Shown: piece after piece, positions 44,457-52,922 of the stretch
Position numbering within the stretch: the stretch's first letter is position 1
Layout: the number at the start of each line of letters is the position of its first letter
Source of the DNA: Salinibacterium sp. SWN248
GTDB taxonomy: Bacteria > Actinomycetota > Actinomycetes > Actinomycetales > Microbacteriaceae
NCBI RefSeq assembly: GCF_015864575.1
Contig: NZ_JADYWW010000001.1
Coordinates: 1,945,719 to 2,009,718 of the forward strand
Reading direction: 5' to 3'
DNA: 64,000 nt
The notes under the pieces: model-generated
Databases searched by the model: none
Told to the model about the DNA's origin: nothing
Seen by the model: the letters and a program-made list of their open reading frames with translations, nothing else
Made by a program: the position numbers and the translations under genes

Positions 44457-45724
44457 TCTTCGATTTTCTTCGCCGAAACCTGCCCCCGCGGCCATGATTC
44501 GCCAAACGCCTTCCACAGCATCGGCAGAAGCACGGCAGAAACGACCAACAAGACACCGCCGAACACTAGAAAAACAGTCGGCGCATCGGTCGCCGTCGCC
44601 AAAAGCCCTGCGAGCCCAGCGCCGACAGGAAGTGCGATACGAGCCAGCACTAGGTAGGTGCTGCTAACACGGCCGAGCATGTGAGGTTCGACGGTGGCCT
44701 GCCGGATGGTGATGGTCATCACATTCCACACCGTGACGGCTGCACCGTTGGACGCAAGCAATACCGATGCGAGCCAGAGGTCTCGTGTCCAGGTGAGGGC
44801 GATGATCGAGACCCCACTAACGAAAACGGAAATGGCTGCAGCACCTGGCGCGCCTAGTCCCCGAATGACCTGAATCGCGATGCGTGAACCGGCTAAGGAG
44901 CCGACTGCAGCCAGAGCCAGCATGATGCCGAACCCGATCTCGCCAGATTGCAAGTCGCGCAGCGCGTAGATCGCGGCAACTCCCCAAAACGCTCCGGATA
45001 CTCCTGCCCATACCGCCAAGAGTAGGGACATGACGCTAAGCAGTCGAGAGTGCATCACTACGCGAATCCCCTCGGCCAGCTCCTCGAAGAAATCCCGGAG
45101 GCGCCCTTGCCGAAGCACTCGATGCGGCACAGCAGTTTCGGGCGCACCCTCCACTTCGCCCAGCGACACCAACGCAAGGGCAGCGGCAGCCAGCACCAGC
45201 ACGTTCGCGAGTATCGGCAGTGGTTGAGCCACTGCGAACAGAATCCCGCCCAGCGCCCGCCCGACGAACATCTCGCCGACAATCTGCCCGGATTGCAGGT
45301 CAGAGTTCGCGCGTCCCAGATTGTCCGCAGCCACCAACCGGGGAAGGATCGCGTGTGATGCTGGATCCGAAACCGCCTCCCCCACCCCATACAGGAACGC
45401 GGCCGCGCACAGCATCGGGATATCGAGCGCCTCAAGGGCTATCGCGACCGCCACGACCGCCAACACGACCGCGCGCCCCGCCTGAGAGAACGCGATCAGC
45501 CGTCGCTTCCTTACCCGGTCTACGAAGACTCCGGCAACCTGCCCAAAGAGCAGCGCCGGCACGTACGTGAATACGGTCACCAACGCAATGAGTGTAGGGT
45601 TCTCGGTTACTTGAGTCGCCAGCAAGGGCAGTGCGACGAGACGGATGCCGTCGCCCACGTTGGTCGCAGTGACGGCGCCCCAGAAGACCCAGAACGGTCG
45701 CCCTTGCTTCTGCCCGCTGGACAC
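44426..45724 (-). CDS. MFS transporter (macrolide-efflux-like group)
   Basis: A 432-residue protein with twelve helices. The segment VFVDRVRKRRLIAFSQAGRA between helices 2 and 3 is the MFS motif A of the MefA-like group. GVGEAVSDPASHAILPRL and MLGRVSSTYLVLARI are also typical. The GTG start overlaps the stop of the ArsR-like gene by one base (TAGTG). It probably exports a drug or metabolite under control of that regulator. Confidence 0.9.
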   Translation of the reverse strand: MSSGQKQGRPFWVFWGAVTATNVGDGIRLVALPLLATQVTENPTLIALVTVFTYVPALLFGQVAGVFVDRVRKRRLIAFSQAGRAVVLAVVAVAIALEALDIPMLCAAAFLYGVGEAVSDPASHAILPRLVAADNLGRANSDLQSGQIVGEMFVGRALGGILFAVAQPLPILANVLVLAAAALALVSLGEVEGAPETAVPHRVLRQGRLRDFFEELAEGIRVVMHSRLLSVMSLLLAVWAGVSGAFWGVAAIYALRDLQSGEIGFGIMLALAAVGSLAGSRIAIQVIRGLGAPGAAAISVFVSGVSIIALTWTRDLWLASVLLASNGAAVTVWNVMTITIRQATVEPHMLGRVSSTYLVLARIALPVGAGLAGLLATATDAPTVFLVFGGVLLVVSAVLLPMLWKAFGESWPRGQVSAKKIEDYPSVFSTQG

Positions 45725-46260
45725 TATTCGCTTCTCGTCGGACTGCCTACCGAATAGGTGAATGCGCCGAGCGAGACAATATCTCCGCCGTCGACCTCCA
45801 GCTGCCGGATGGATGCCAGTGCACTCTCCAGCAGGGCGACTGCGGCTTCTTTGCCAGCAGCATCCAACCTCACCTGCGAGACGAACAGTCGCTGGGACTG
45901 GCTTGCTTCCATCTGCGTTGCCAAGGCCCGGAGCACCGCGGGTCGGGCACCCGGTTCGCTGCCATCAGGATCGCCGGCAATGGACGGTGCCGTGATCCCC
46001 CAGAGTTGCTGTCGTCCGCCCCGAACCGTGCGCTCACCAACCTGGCGCACAATGCTGGCATGCTCGAGCACGCGCAAGTGGTAACTAATGCTGCCCTTGT
46101 GAAGCCCTAATTCGGTCGCGAGCTCGGCCATAGTCCACTCGCGATCTCGCAGCAGCCGAAGCATGTCGAGCCTTGCAGCGTTGGCAAGGGCGCGCAGGTC
46201 GCCCGTGCCGGATGAATCGTCAGCCGGAACCGAGGCCGCGCCATCTACCGAATTCGTCAT
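45724..46260 (-). CDS. ArsR-like winged-helix regulator of the MFS gene
   Basis: About 178 residues from ATG 46258-46260; the longer frame to 46296 runs through the operator. Winged helix at 20-90: LRALANAARLDMLRLLRDRE, MAELATELGLHKGSISYHLRVLEHA. The C-terminal half is a likely effector or dimer domain (AVLRALATQMEASQSQRLFV). The regulator and transporter are co-translated, an efflux-control arrangement. Operator half-sites lie immediately upstream. Confidence 0.88.
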   Translation of the reverse strand: MTNSVDGAASVPADDSSGTGDLRALANAARLDMLRLLRDREWTMAELATELGLHKGSISYHLRVLEHASIVRQVGERTVRGGRQQLWGITAPSIAGDPDGSEPGARPAVLRALATQMEASQSQRLFVSQVRLDAAGKEAAVALLESALASIRQLEVDGGDIVSLGAFTYSVGSPTRSE

Positions 46261-46263
46261 CTC

Positions 46264-46291
46264 ATTAGTGTCAATGAGTGTCGACACTAAT
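46264..46291. promoter_or_regulatory. triple half-site operator upstream of the ArsR-like gene
   Basis: AGTGTC occurs at 46267-46272 and 46277-46282 and inverted as GACACT at 46283-46288. The last two make the perfect 12-bp palindrome AGTGTCGACACT, while ATTAGTGTC and GACACTAAT form a wider inverted pair. The site is 4 to 31 bases from the start codon, consistent with autorepression. Confidence 0.7.
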
Positions 46292-46338
46292 GTCAAGAAA
46301 TTGTGGACAAGCCCATTCGCGCGACGGCGAGGGCACCG

Positions 46339-47784
46339 CTACCGCGGCGTGCGCGACCGCTTCAGCGCCGCCATTGCCGCGCGGTCGAACCCGAAGGTAC
46401 GGCGAGCAACGAATCCGCCGATAGTTGTTCCAGCCGCCAAGCCGAGGCCGGTCGCGAGTGCCATCACCATGGAGGGCAGTGCATCGGTGACGCCGAACTC
46501 AGAATCCATGAGTGCGTAGATACCGCGGTACAGCGCGAGGCCAGGGAGCAACGCAATAATGCCGACCATGTTGGTGGCGCCTTCTGGCACTTTGAGCCAG
46601 CGGTAGAGAAGGTAGCTCACGACGCCGGCCGCTGTTCCGGCAATGGCAGGAGCAAGCCCGGGCGACGACGCCAAGGGCAGCACGAACCAGTAGACGGCGT
46701 ACACGAGGGCGGCACCCATCGCCATGATCGGGAGCAACCGCATCCGCACATAAGAGGCAAGGGCGAAGCCGACGGCGATGATGGCCGAGCCGACCATTCC
46801 CGAGATAACACTGCGGCTGTCCCCCAGCGTGTCACCGATCGCCACCGGAATTCCGAGGCGCAACGAGATGCTCAGCACGATTGAGATGCCGACAGCGAGA
46901 CCGAGCGTCATCATGATGACCTCCATGCCGCGAGCCGTGGCGGTGACGTAGTAGCCGCCGATCGCGTCACTCGCCGCAGACGTGAGGCCGACACCGGAAA
47001 GCAGCATGATGATTCCGGAGATCACAATCACGGTCGGGCTGTTCGATCCGGGAATATCGATCCCGATCGAGCGCAGCCAAAACATGAACACCGCAATGAC
47101 GCTAATAACGCCGGCAGCGGCCATCTGCGCGAAGAAGGCGGGGACAGACAAACGTTCAAGACGACGCGTCAGTATGTCTGAGAGGGCGGCGGATATTGCA
47201 GCTACAAGAACCAGCACAAAGCTGGCACCGAAGATCACAACAACACCTGCCGCGAGTATGCCCTTGCCAGCGGTGACGACCCAGCGTCGGTAGGGATGCG
47301 GCGTGGTGAGGATCGCGCCCAGCTCCTCGCGGGTCTCATCCACATCCCCAGGGCCGTCGGGCCCAGTGATCACGTCGATGAGCCAGTACACGTTCTGCAG
47401 TCGCGTGTAGTCAATGGTGCGCACTTTCACGATGCGCATGATCGACATGGGGTCTTCGTTCATCCCCCGGTGTATCGAGACGGTGAGCGACGTAAAGGTG
47501 ATGTCGACGTGCATCCCGGTAACGCCATATGCGGTGCTGATGCGCAGCACGGTCGCCACAACGTCAGCGGCGGATGCTCCGGTCGCGAGCATCGCTTCGC
47601 CCGCGCGCAAACACAGGTCGATGACCGAGCGCGCGTGACGCTGAGACAGCTGATGTTCGCTCCCCGGCAACGACAAGAGTTGCGTGGGCGCATTGTTGGA
47701 GCGCAGGGCTCCCCCGGCCATAGTGATGAGGGATCGACTGATCCGTTGCTGGAATGCGCGAAGTCGATTGTTGCCCGTAGTCAC
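46339..47784 (-). CDS. thrE: threonine/serine exporter family protein (ThrE)
   Basis: A 481-residue protein. The N-terminal soluble ThrE domain (residues 50-170: LCLRAGEAMLATGASAADV, then RIVKVRTIDYTRL) is followed by ten membrane helices, with both halves fused as in Corynebacterium ThrE. It exports threonine and serine using the membrane potential. The usual HxxxG-type features are not needed here, as the overall layout is diagnostic. It is divergent from the small ORF and DUF368 gene. Confidence 0.9.
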   Translation of the reverse strand: MTTGNNRLRAFQQRISRSLITMAGGALRSNNAPTQLLSLPGSEHQLSQRHARSVIDLCLRAGEAMLATGASAADVVATVLRISTAYGVTGMHVDITFTSLTVSIHRGMNEDPMSIMRIVKVRTIDYTRLQNVYWLIDVITGPDGPGDVDETREELGAILTTPHPYRRWVVTAGKGILAAGVVVIFGASFVLVLVAAISAALSDILTRRLERLSVPAFFAQMAAAGVISVIAVFMFWLRSIGIDIPGSNSPTVIVISGIIMLLSGVGLTSAASDAIGGYYVTATARGMEVIMMTLGLAVGISIVLSISLRLGIPVAIGDTLGDSRSVISGMVGSAIIAVGFALASYVRMRLLPIMAMGAALVYAVYWFVLPLASSPGLAPAIAGTAAGVVSYLLYRWLKVPEGATNMVGIIALLPGLALYRGIYALMDSEFGVTDALPSMVMALATGLGLAAGTTIGGFVARRTFGFDRAAMAALKRSRTPR

Positions 47785-47873
47785 CCCTCTAGGCTACGGG
47801 CTGCAACATGGGAATCGGTCCGCGACGGGACCAATATCCACCGCCACCTCAACTAAATCGACTACTCTGCACG

Positions 47874-47960
47874 ATGGTGAAAAAATCCACCGCTCCGGAT
47901 GCCGCACCCTGCGTTTCAGCTCAGGGCGGGCTCCCCAACAACTACGGCACGAACCACTAG
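47874..47960 (+). CDS. possible 28-residue peptide upstream of the DUF368 gene
   Basis: ATG 47874 opens 28 codons (MVKKSTAPDAAP to NNYGTNH, stop at 47958-47960). TACTCT at 47863-47868 is five bases upstream, compatible with a leaderless start. It ends 25 bases before the DUF368 gene. One Cys is present. Only the start signal and context support it. Confidence 0.3.
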   Translation: MVKKSTAPDAAPCVSAQGGLPNNYGTNH

Positions 47961-47985
47961 CCGCTGAGAAGAAAACGAGTAAGCG

Positions 47986-48936
47986 ATGACCCGAGTTCAC
48001 CCCGTCATCCGCACTGTCGGTGATGCCTTTCGCGGCATGCTGATCGGCTTCGCTGAGATCGTTCCCGGCGTCAGTGGCGGAACCATCGGCCTCCTCGTCG
48101 GCGTCTACGACACGCTCATCGATGGCGCCGGGCACCTCGCCCGTGGTGTGGCGCTCACGATCGCCGACGGCATCCGTGGTCGCGGACTTTCGCGCGCTGG
48201 CGCCCACTTCCGTTCGGTGCGATGGAATGTCGTGCTGCCCATTGGTATCGGGATGCTCGCCGCCATCGTCATCGGCGCTGCGCTGCTCGCTCCCCTGATC
48301 GAGCAGTACCCCACCGGCACCCGCGCAGTGTCTGCCGGACTCATCGCCGCGTCACTCATCGTGCCCGCCCGCATGGTCGGCGGGCGTTGGACGTTCCCCG
48401 AGGTTCTGATCTGCCTCCTAGCGGCCGGTGTCGCTGTTGCGCTCACGGGCTTGCCGCGTGGCGGGGAAGCGGATCCCACGCTCATCGTCGTCTCGCTCGC
48501 TGCGGCCCTCGCGGTGTGCGCCCTCGTGCTGCCCGGAGTTTCGGGCTCCTACTTACTGCTGATTCTGGGCATGTATGCGCCCACTCTCGCTGCGGTCAAC
48601 GACCGCAACTTTGGCTACCTCGGAGCCTTCGCCATCGGAGCCATCGTCGGTCTCGGCCTCTTCGTCTCGGGCCTGCAGTGGCTCCTCAAGAACCGCCGCC
48701 GCGTCACCCTCGTCATCATGACTGGCCTCATGCTCGGCTCGCTCCGCGCCCTTTGGCCTTGGCAGACCGAGTCCGGCGAAATACTTGCGCCCGAATCCGA
48801 CTTCGGAGTCGTACTGCTACTCATCGCCATCGGTGCCGCAGTCGTGCTCGGCATCATCGCTGCGGAAGCTGCCCTCACGAAGCGGCGGATGCTCTCGCCC
48901 GAGATCGTCGCTGATCCTGAGCCGCATAACGATTAG
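47986..48936 (+). CDS. DUF368 membrane protein (PopT-type polyprenyl-phosphate translocase)
   Basis: A 316-residue protein with about nine helices. The twin DUF368 signatures GFAEIVPGVSGGTIGLL and LVLPGVSGSYLLLILGMY are intact. DUF368 proteins were shown to recycle undecaprenyl phosphate across the membrane for cell-wall synthesis (PopT). A second copy lacking the first third lies at 50592-51212. No typical ribosome site is seen. Confidence 0.88.
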   Translation: MTRVHPVIRTVGDAFRGMLIGFAEIVPGVSGGTIGLLVGVYDTLIDGAGHLARGVALTIADGIRGRGLSRAGAHFRSVRWNVVLPIGIGMLAAIVIGAALLAPLIEQYPTGTRAVSAGLIAASLIVPARMVGGRWTFPEVLICLLAAGVAVALTGLPRGGEADPTLIVVSLAAALAVCALVLPGVSGSYLLLILGMYAPTLAAVNDRNFGYLGAFAIGAIVGLGLFVSGLQWLLKNRRRVTLVIMTGLMLGSLRALWPWQTESGEILAPESDFGVVLLLIAIGAAVVLGIIAAEAALTKRRMLSPEIVADPEPHND

Positions 48937-49159
48937 CAGAATTGAAGCCCAAAGCCATACCGCGGTGAGCGTTTCGCCACAGGCTAGTTAGTCCGCAACA
49001 GAGGGTGTGTAAGACACGACAGTTGGAGGTTTTCCAACGATGGTGGCCGGTGACGCCAGCTGCCCCGAGAGCTTTCAGGACGAGCTGTGAGAGGCCGTCA
49101 ATAAGCAATGTCAAGTGCGTCGAACTGGCTTGAAGACTGCGATGCGGCACAATGTCGAT

Positions 49160-50284
49160 ATGACATCACCTTCGGAATACGAATTGATCGCGTGGCGACA
49201 CGTTCAAGATTTTAAGGGGCGCACCATTTCGCGCACGGCCAGAAAAGCCGGCGAGAAAGTTGTAGAGGGAGTCAACGCATTTGGAAAACAAGCTTCCAAC
49301 TACCTCGAGAGCCACCCGAAGACGCAATCTGCTGTTGCGCGCGGACAAAACATCGTCGGAGCGGGCATCTCAGCAGCCGGCAGTGGGTTCCGAACCGTAG
49401 TCGATGCGGTGCCTGAGGGCGTCACTGATTGGAGTGGCTCAGCCTTCGACTCAATACGCAACACCACTGCTCGCGTCTCGCGAGCAGGATTGTCTCCCAA
49501 AAGGGTGATGGCACGCCACCGGAAGCGCGGACATGAGGTGAGTGCATTTGCAGACCTGCGCCATCTCGATTTGGAGCAAATTGATATCGTGCGTGGTCGC
49601 GGCGCTTCCTGGTACTACCCGGCAACCGCGGCTCTTTCGGGCATGGGAGCTGGACTTGTAATATCCGGGGGTGAGCTCGTCACAGTGGCTTCGGCTGGCG
49701 CAGCAGCTGCCCCTTCGGGAGCAGCGGTCGTCGGCGCTTTCACTGGCGATGCAGCTATCGTTCTGGGTCTTGCATCGCGGTCCGTAGGACACGTCTCATT
49801 GTTCTACGGCTACGATCCCGAGGAGCCCGCCGAAAAACTCTTCATCATGTCTGTTGTGAGTGCCGGATCAGCATTATCTGCAACCACTAAAACCGCGGCA
49901 ATGGCCGACATTTCGCGTCTGACTCAGGCGCTCGTGCGCGGGAAATCTTGGGAAGTACTTAATGCGTCGATCGTCTCAAGAGTCTCAACCGCATTTGCTA
50001 AACAGTTCGGTTTCCGACTTACGAAGCAAGGACTGGGAAAAGTCGTACCAGCAGCCGGAATTTTGATTGGCGGCACCCTCAATTGGTCAACGCTTGAGGG
50101 GATCGTGGACGCTGCCGATATAGCTTACCGTCGGCGTTTTCTCCTCGAAAAGTATCCATATCTAGCTGATGATGAGAGTTCGGACTTCGTCGTTAGCGAG
50201 GATCAGGAATCCGAACATGTTGATGATCACTCGATTAGCGTGCTCGACAACCTTGCCGACGCAGGCGGACCTGATTTGCGATAG
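49160..50284 (+). CDS. EcsC family protein
   Basis: About 374 residues from ATG 49160 (49115 and 49142 are alternatives). ALSGMGAGLVISGGELVTV, VLGLASRSVGHVSLFYGYDP and EEPAEKLFIMSVVSAGSAL match the EcsC domain, whose role is unclear (linked to secretion or competence in Bacillus). The N-terminal 110 residues are a helical region with no match. Codons are more AT-rich than in the neighbours. It lies between the intact and truncated DUF368 genes, which suggests insertion by recombination. Confidence 0.75.
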   Translation: MTSPSEYELIAWRHVQDFKGRTISRTARKAGEKVVEGVNAFGKQASNYLESHPKTQSAVARGQNIVGAGISAAGSGFRTVVDAVPEGVTDWSGSAFDSIRNTTARVSRAGLSPKRVMARHRKRGHEVSAFADLRHLDLEQIDIVRGRGASWYYPATAALSGMGAGLVISGGELVTVASAGAAAAPSGAAVVGAFTGDAAIVLGLASRSVGHVSLFYGYDPEEPAEKLFIMSVVSAGSALSATTKTAAMADISRLTQALVRGKSWEVLNASIVSRVSTAFAKQFGFRLTKQGLGKVVPAAGILIGGTLNWSTLEGIVDAADIAYRRRFLLEKYPYLADDESSDFVVSEDQESEHVDDHSISVLDNLADAGGPDLR

Positions 50285-50591
50285 TTGTTTTTGGGGTCTG
50301 CAGAGCACTCCCCAGCGATGCACAAGGTTGAATTCATCATTGTCGCCTCCCCGTCTCCGACCGAGACGCAGCTGAGGAGCGAAGATTTGAAATGTTTGCT
50401 TTCAGTCCACACTTCCCACTACTACTCTGGTGGTGCGGGCATCGAAGATCGTCACGATTTCAGCGCCCTCAAAGTACCCACCAAAACGTGTCTGCTGAAC
50501 TCTTACTGGAGTCGTTGTCTGTCGGTCAGCTCGGAGCACGAAGTATCGTGCTGCCAGCACCACGTCCTCTGAGTGCAGGCTGTCGCGGTTC
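50285..50591. other. non-coding stretch left of the DUF368 breakpoint
   Basis: 307 bases without a supported gene. On the minus strand, codons from about 50575 to 50405 read as a protein-like segment (YFVLRADRQTTTPVRVQQ, then FGGYFEGAEIVTIFDAR) that has no proper start and runs into the DUF368 remnant antisense. It may be the 3' relic of another gene. Confidence 0.4.
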
Positions 50592-51212
50592 ACTACCGTT
50601 TCAGCCGGCCTCATTGCGGCATCCCTCATCGTTCCGGCCCGCATGGTTGGCGGACGCTGGACCTTCCTCGAAGTCGTCGTCGGCTTGCTTGCCGCCGGCG
50701 TCGCCGTTGCTCTCACAAGCTTGCCGCGGGGCGGGGATGTCGAACCTGCGCTGATCGTGGTGTCGTTCGCAGCCGCTTTGGCGGTCTGCGCTCTCATCTT
50801 GCCCGGAGTATCGGGCTCCTACCTTCTGCTGATCCTCGGGATGTACGCCCCCACACTCGCGGCCGTCAACGATCGCAAGTTTGCCTACCTCGGCGCGTTC
50901 ATCGCCGGTGCGATTGTCGGTCTGGGCCTCTTCGTCTCGGGCCTGCAGTGGCTACTGAAGCACCGCCGCCGCATCACCCTCGTGATCATGACGGGCCTCA
51001 TGCTCGGCTCGCTGAGCGCCCTCTGGCCCTGGCAAACCGAGTCAGGCGAAGTCTTGGCGCCCGAAGGCGACCTCGGGCTCGTACTGATCCTCATCGCCAT
51101 CGGTGCCGCGGTCGTGCTCGGCATCCTGGCGGCAGAAACTGCTCTCATGAAGCTGCGGATGCTCTCGCCCGAGATCGTGGCTGATCCTGAGCCGCGCGGC
51201 GCTCAGGTGTGA
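50592..51212 (+). pseudogene. truncated second DUF368 gene
   Basis: From about 50598 the frame matches residues 115-312 of the intact DUF368 protein (VSAGLIAASLIVPARM, LILPGVSGSYLLLILG), and is strongly similar to the end. The first 114 residues, including the first EIVPGVSGG signature and several helices, are missing. The first in-frame ATG is 50643. Synonymous and conservative differences from copy 1 show an old paralog, not a recent duplicate. Sequence left of the breakpoint is unrelated and AT-richer. A translated fragment is unlikely to be functional. Confidence 0.8.
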
Positions 51213-51612
51213 CGGTCGTTCGCCTAAATGCGCGATGTCGAAAACCGTGAGATTTAATTCTTCTCATTCAATAAGGCGCTAGGTCATTTCGACACTTTGA
51301 GCATGTGGCGGCCTAACAACGTCACAGCTCGCTGCAGTCTAAACTCACTCAACCTTTGGGATTTTTCTGCGGATGCGACGGCCGTTCGTTTTGTAACGAT
51401 CCAGACGTGGGGATCGTTCGGACGTCAATACACGACCTAAGTCTTTAAGCCTGGCTGGAGCGTTACGGTTTTGCTCGTGAGCAACGAAAAACTTCCTCTT
51501 TCAGCCCGCCGCTTAGACCGACGCAACGCAGGTCGAGCCAGCCAGTTCGGAAAGGAGTCCTCCACACTCGATCTCAAAAATTCATCACGTTCCCGAGACC
51601 CACACAACGATC
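51213..51612. other. 400-base AT-richer intergenic region
   Basis: No convincing gene was seen. It holds an 8-bp inverted repeat, AACGATCC (51395-51402) with GGATCGTT (51411-51418). The 84-codon minus frame (51437-51691) overlaps the methyltransferase end and is not protein-like. Confidence 0.5.
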
Positions 51613-52743
51613 TCACCGGCTCGATGAGAGCGGGACTTCTTTGGCAATTCCTGTGTGGAGCGCTGGGATGATGGCGTTTCTCGCTAGCCACTCAACAACC
51701 GGGACACAAACTGCGTCACCGAAACCGGAGTAAATATCCCGTGTCTTTTGATCTGACAATTCGAAATAGGGCGCACCCATTAGCTTGGCGTATTCAGCGG
51801 GGGTCATCCAACGCACTCCCACCTTCCCTCGGCCCGCGAGAACTACAGCTTGGACTGACGACCCCCCGCTCGCAGTCCTGAGACAACCCGCGATGTCGTC
51901 GCGTCGGATCTCCCAGCGCGCCGCCCCATTCCGCATACGCCGAAAAGCGGTTCTGAAGGTTGGTTCATCCTGAGAAGCGAGGTGGGCCAAACGTGTTGAT
52001 TGGATTGCTGTCAACGAACTTGTAAAAGACGCAACCTTCGTCTTGTCCCACCAACGGATGTCGTGCTCATCCACCCGGTCAGCCAGTGCTGAGAAGCCAG
52101 ATGCAAGAAGCTCCGGGGGCTCAGGAAGCGCCGCCCGATGCGTGCGCAAAGCAGGATCCGCAAAAATCCACTCGAGGGCATGCGGACGCAATACCGAAGG
52201 GCGCGGATCCTCGATGACCTTTCCGAGAACTGCTAGCAAAAATAGCCGGGGCCGGGACTGCGGGACAAACCTTCGGGAATCGATTGACAGTACATCCACC
52301 GAGTACCCAAGCCCGTTTAGTGCAGATATCGCGGTTGAGATGTCTCGCCCTTGGTTGCTGTTCGCGAAACCAGTGACGTTCTCAATCGCGAGCACTTTTG
52401 GTTTAGACGTTCCTAGCGCAGAAATGTTTCTAATAAAGCTCCAATACGCCGCGCTAGATCCGGCATGAATGCCGCCCCGTGCGCCCGCTAGAGAAAGATC
52501 TGTGCAGGGAAATGAAGCCCAGCCAATATCTATTCCGCTAGGCATTTCCTCCGCAGAGACATCAGCAAGATCGCCAACGAGGAGTTCATGCCCTGATTCG
52601 TCATCTCCGAATTGCGAACGAAACAGAGCAGCCTTCTTCCGGGAAATATCGTTCGACCAAACGACTTCGATTCCAGCATTCTCAAGCCCTATTCGTGCCA
52701 ACCCGATACCGGCAAAGTATTCGCTGGCGCGCAACTTGCCCAT
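51613..52743 (-). CDS. C5-cytosine DNA methyltransferase
   Basis: A 376-residue protein from ATG 52741-52743, which gives the expected N-terminus MGKLRASEYFAGIGLARIG (motif I). GTG 52822-52824 and ATG 52806 are other in-frame starts. Motif IV is SFPCTDLSLAG (catalytic Cys80), motif VI is IENVTGF, motif VIII is QSRPRLFLL, motif IX is VRWMTPAEYAKLMGAP and motif X is SGFGDAVCVPV. The enzyme should make 5-methylcytosine. No restriction endonuclease or Vsr gene is adjacent; instead a GHKL-TIR gene is divergent. Base composition is lower in GC than the surroundings, in keeping with transfer. Confidence 0.92.
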   Translation of the reverse strand: MGKLRASEYFAGIGLARIGLENAGIEVVWSNDISRKKAALFRSQFGDDESGHELLVGDLADVSAEEMPSGIDIGWASFPCTDLSLAGARGGIHAGSSAAYWSFIRNISALGTSKPKVLAIENVTGFANSNQGRDISTAISALNGLGYSVDVLSIDSRRFVPQSRPRLFLLAVLGKVIEDPRPSVLRPHALEWIFADPALRTHRAALPEPPELLASGFSALADRVDEHDIRWWDKTKVASFTSSLTAIQSTRLAHLASQDEPTFRTAFRRMRNGAARWEIRRDDIAGCLRTASGGSSVQAVVLAGRGKVGVRWMTPAEYAKLMGAPYFELSDQKTRDIYSGFGDAVCVPVVEWLARNAIIPALHTGIAKEVPLSSSR

Positions 52744-52875
52744 TCTTGTGTTCTGCAACGCTTGCCGCCTCAACAATCCCGAAACTCGAGGGCCATGGCC
52801 AAACATTTGACCCGAAATATGCACTCTAGTCGCGTAGCTGGAATGTGGACTATTTCAGCTGTCTAGATTCGCCCC

Positions 52876-52904
52876 TTGACTCCGTCAGCGTGCGCACCGA
52901 TACT
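52876..52904 (+). promoter_or_regulatory. promoter of the GHKL-TIR gene
   Basis: TTGACT (52876-52881) and GATACT (52899-52904) are separated by 17 bp, a near-consensus housekeeping promoter. Transcription would start just before the GGAGG ribosome site (52912-52916), so the leader is only a few bases. It lies in the divergent region shared with the methyltransferase. Confidence 0.7.
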
Positions 52905-52922
52905 CTGGCAGCGGAGGTTCGA

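Noticed and set aside
51395-51418. 8-bp inverted repeat considered as an attachment or transposon end
   Set aside because: Only one copy was seen and no target duplication or recombinase gene is near.
51437-51691. 84-codon minus frame downstream of the methyltransferase, considered as a possible Vsr or nuclease partner
   Set aside because: No motif, composition unlike protein, and it overlaps the methyltransferase end in another frame.
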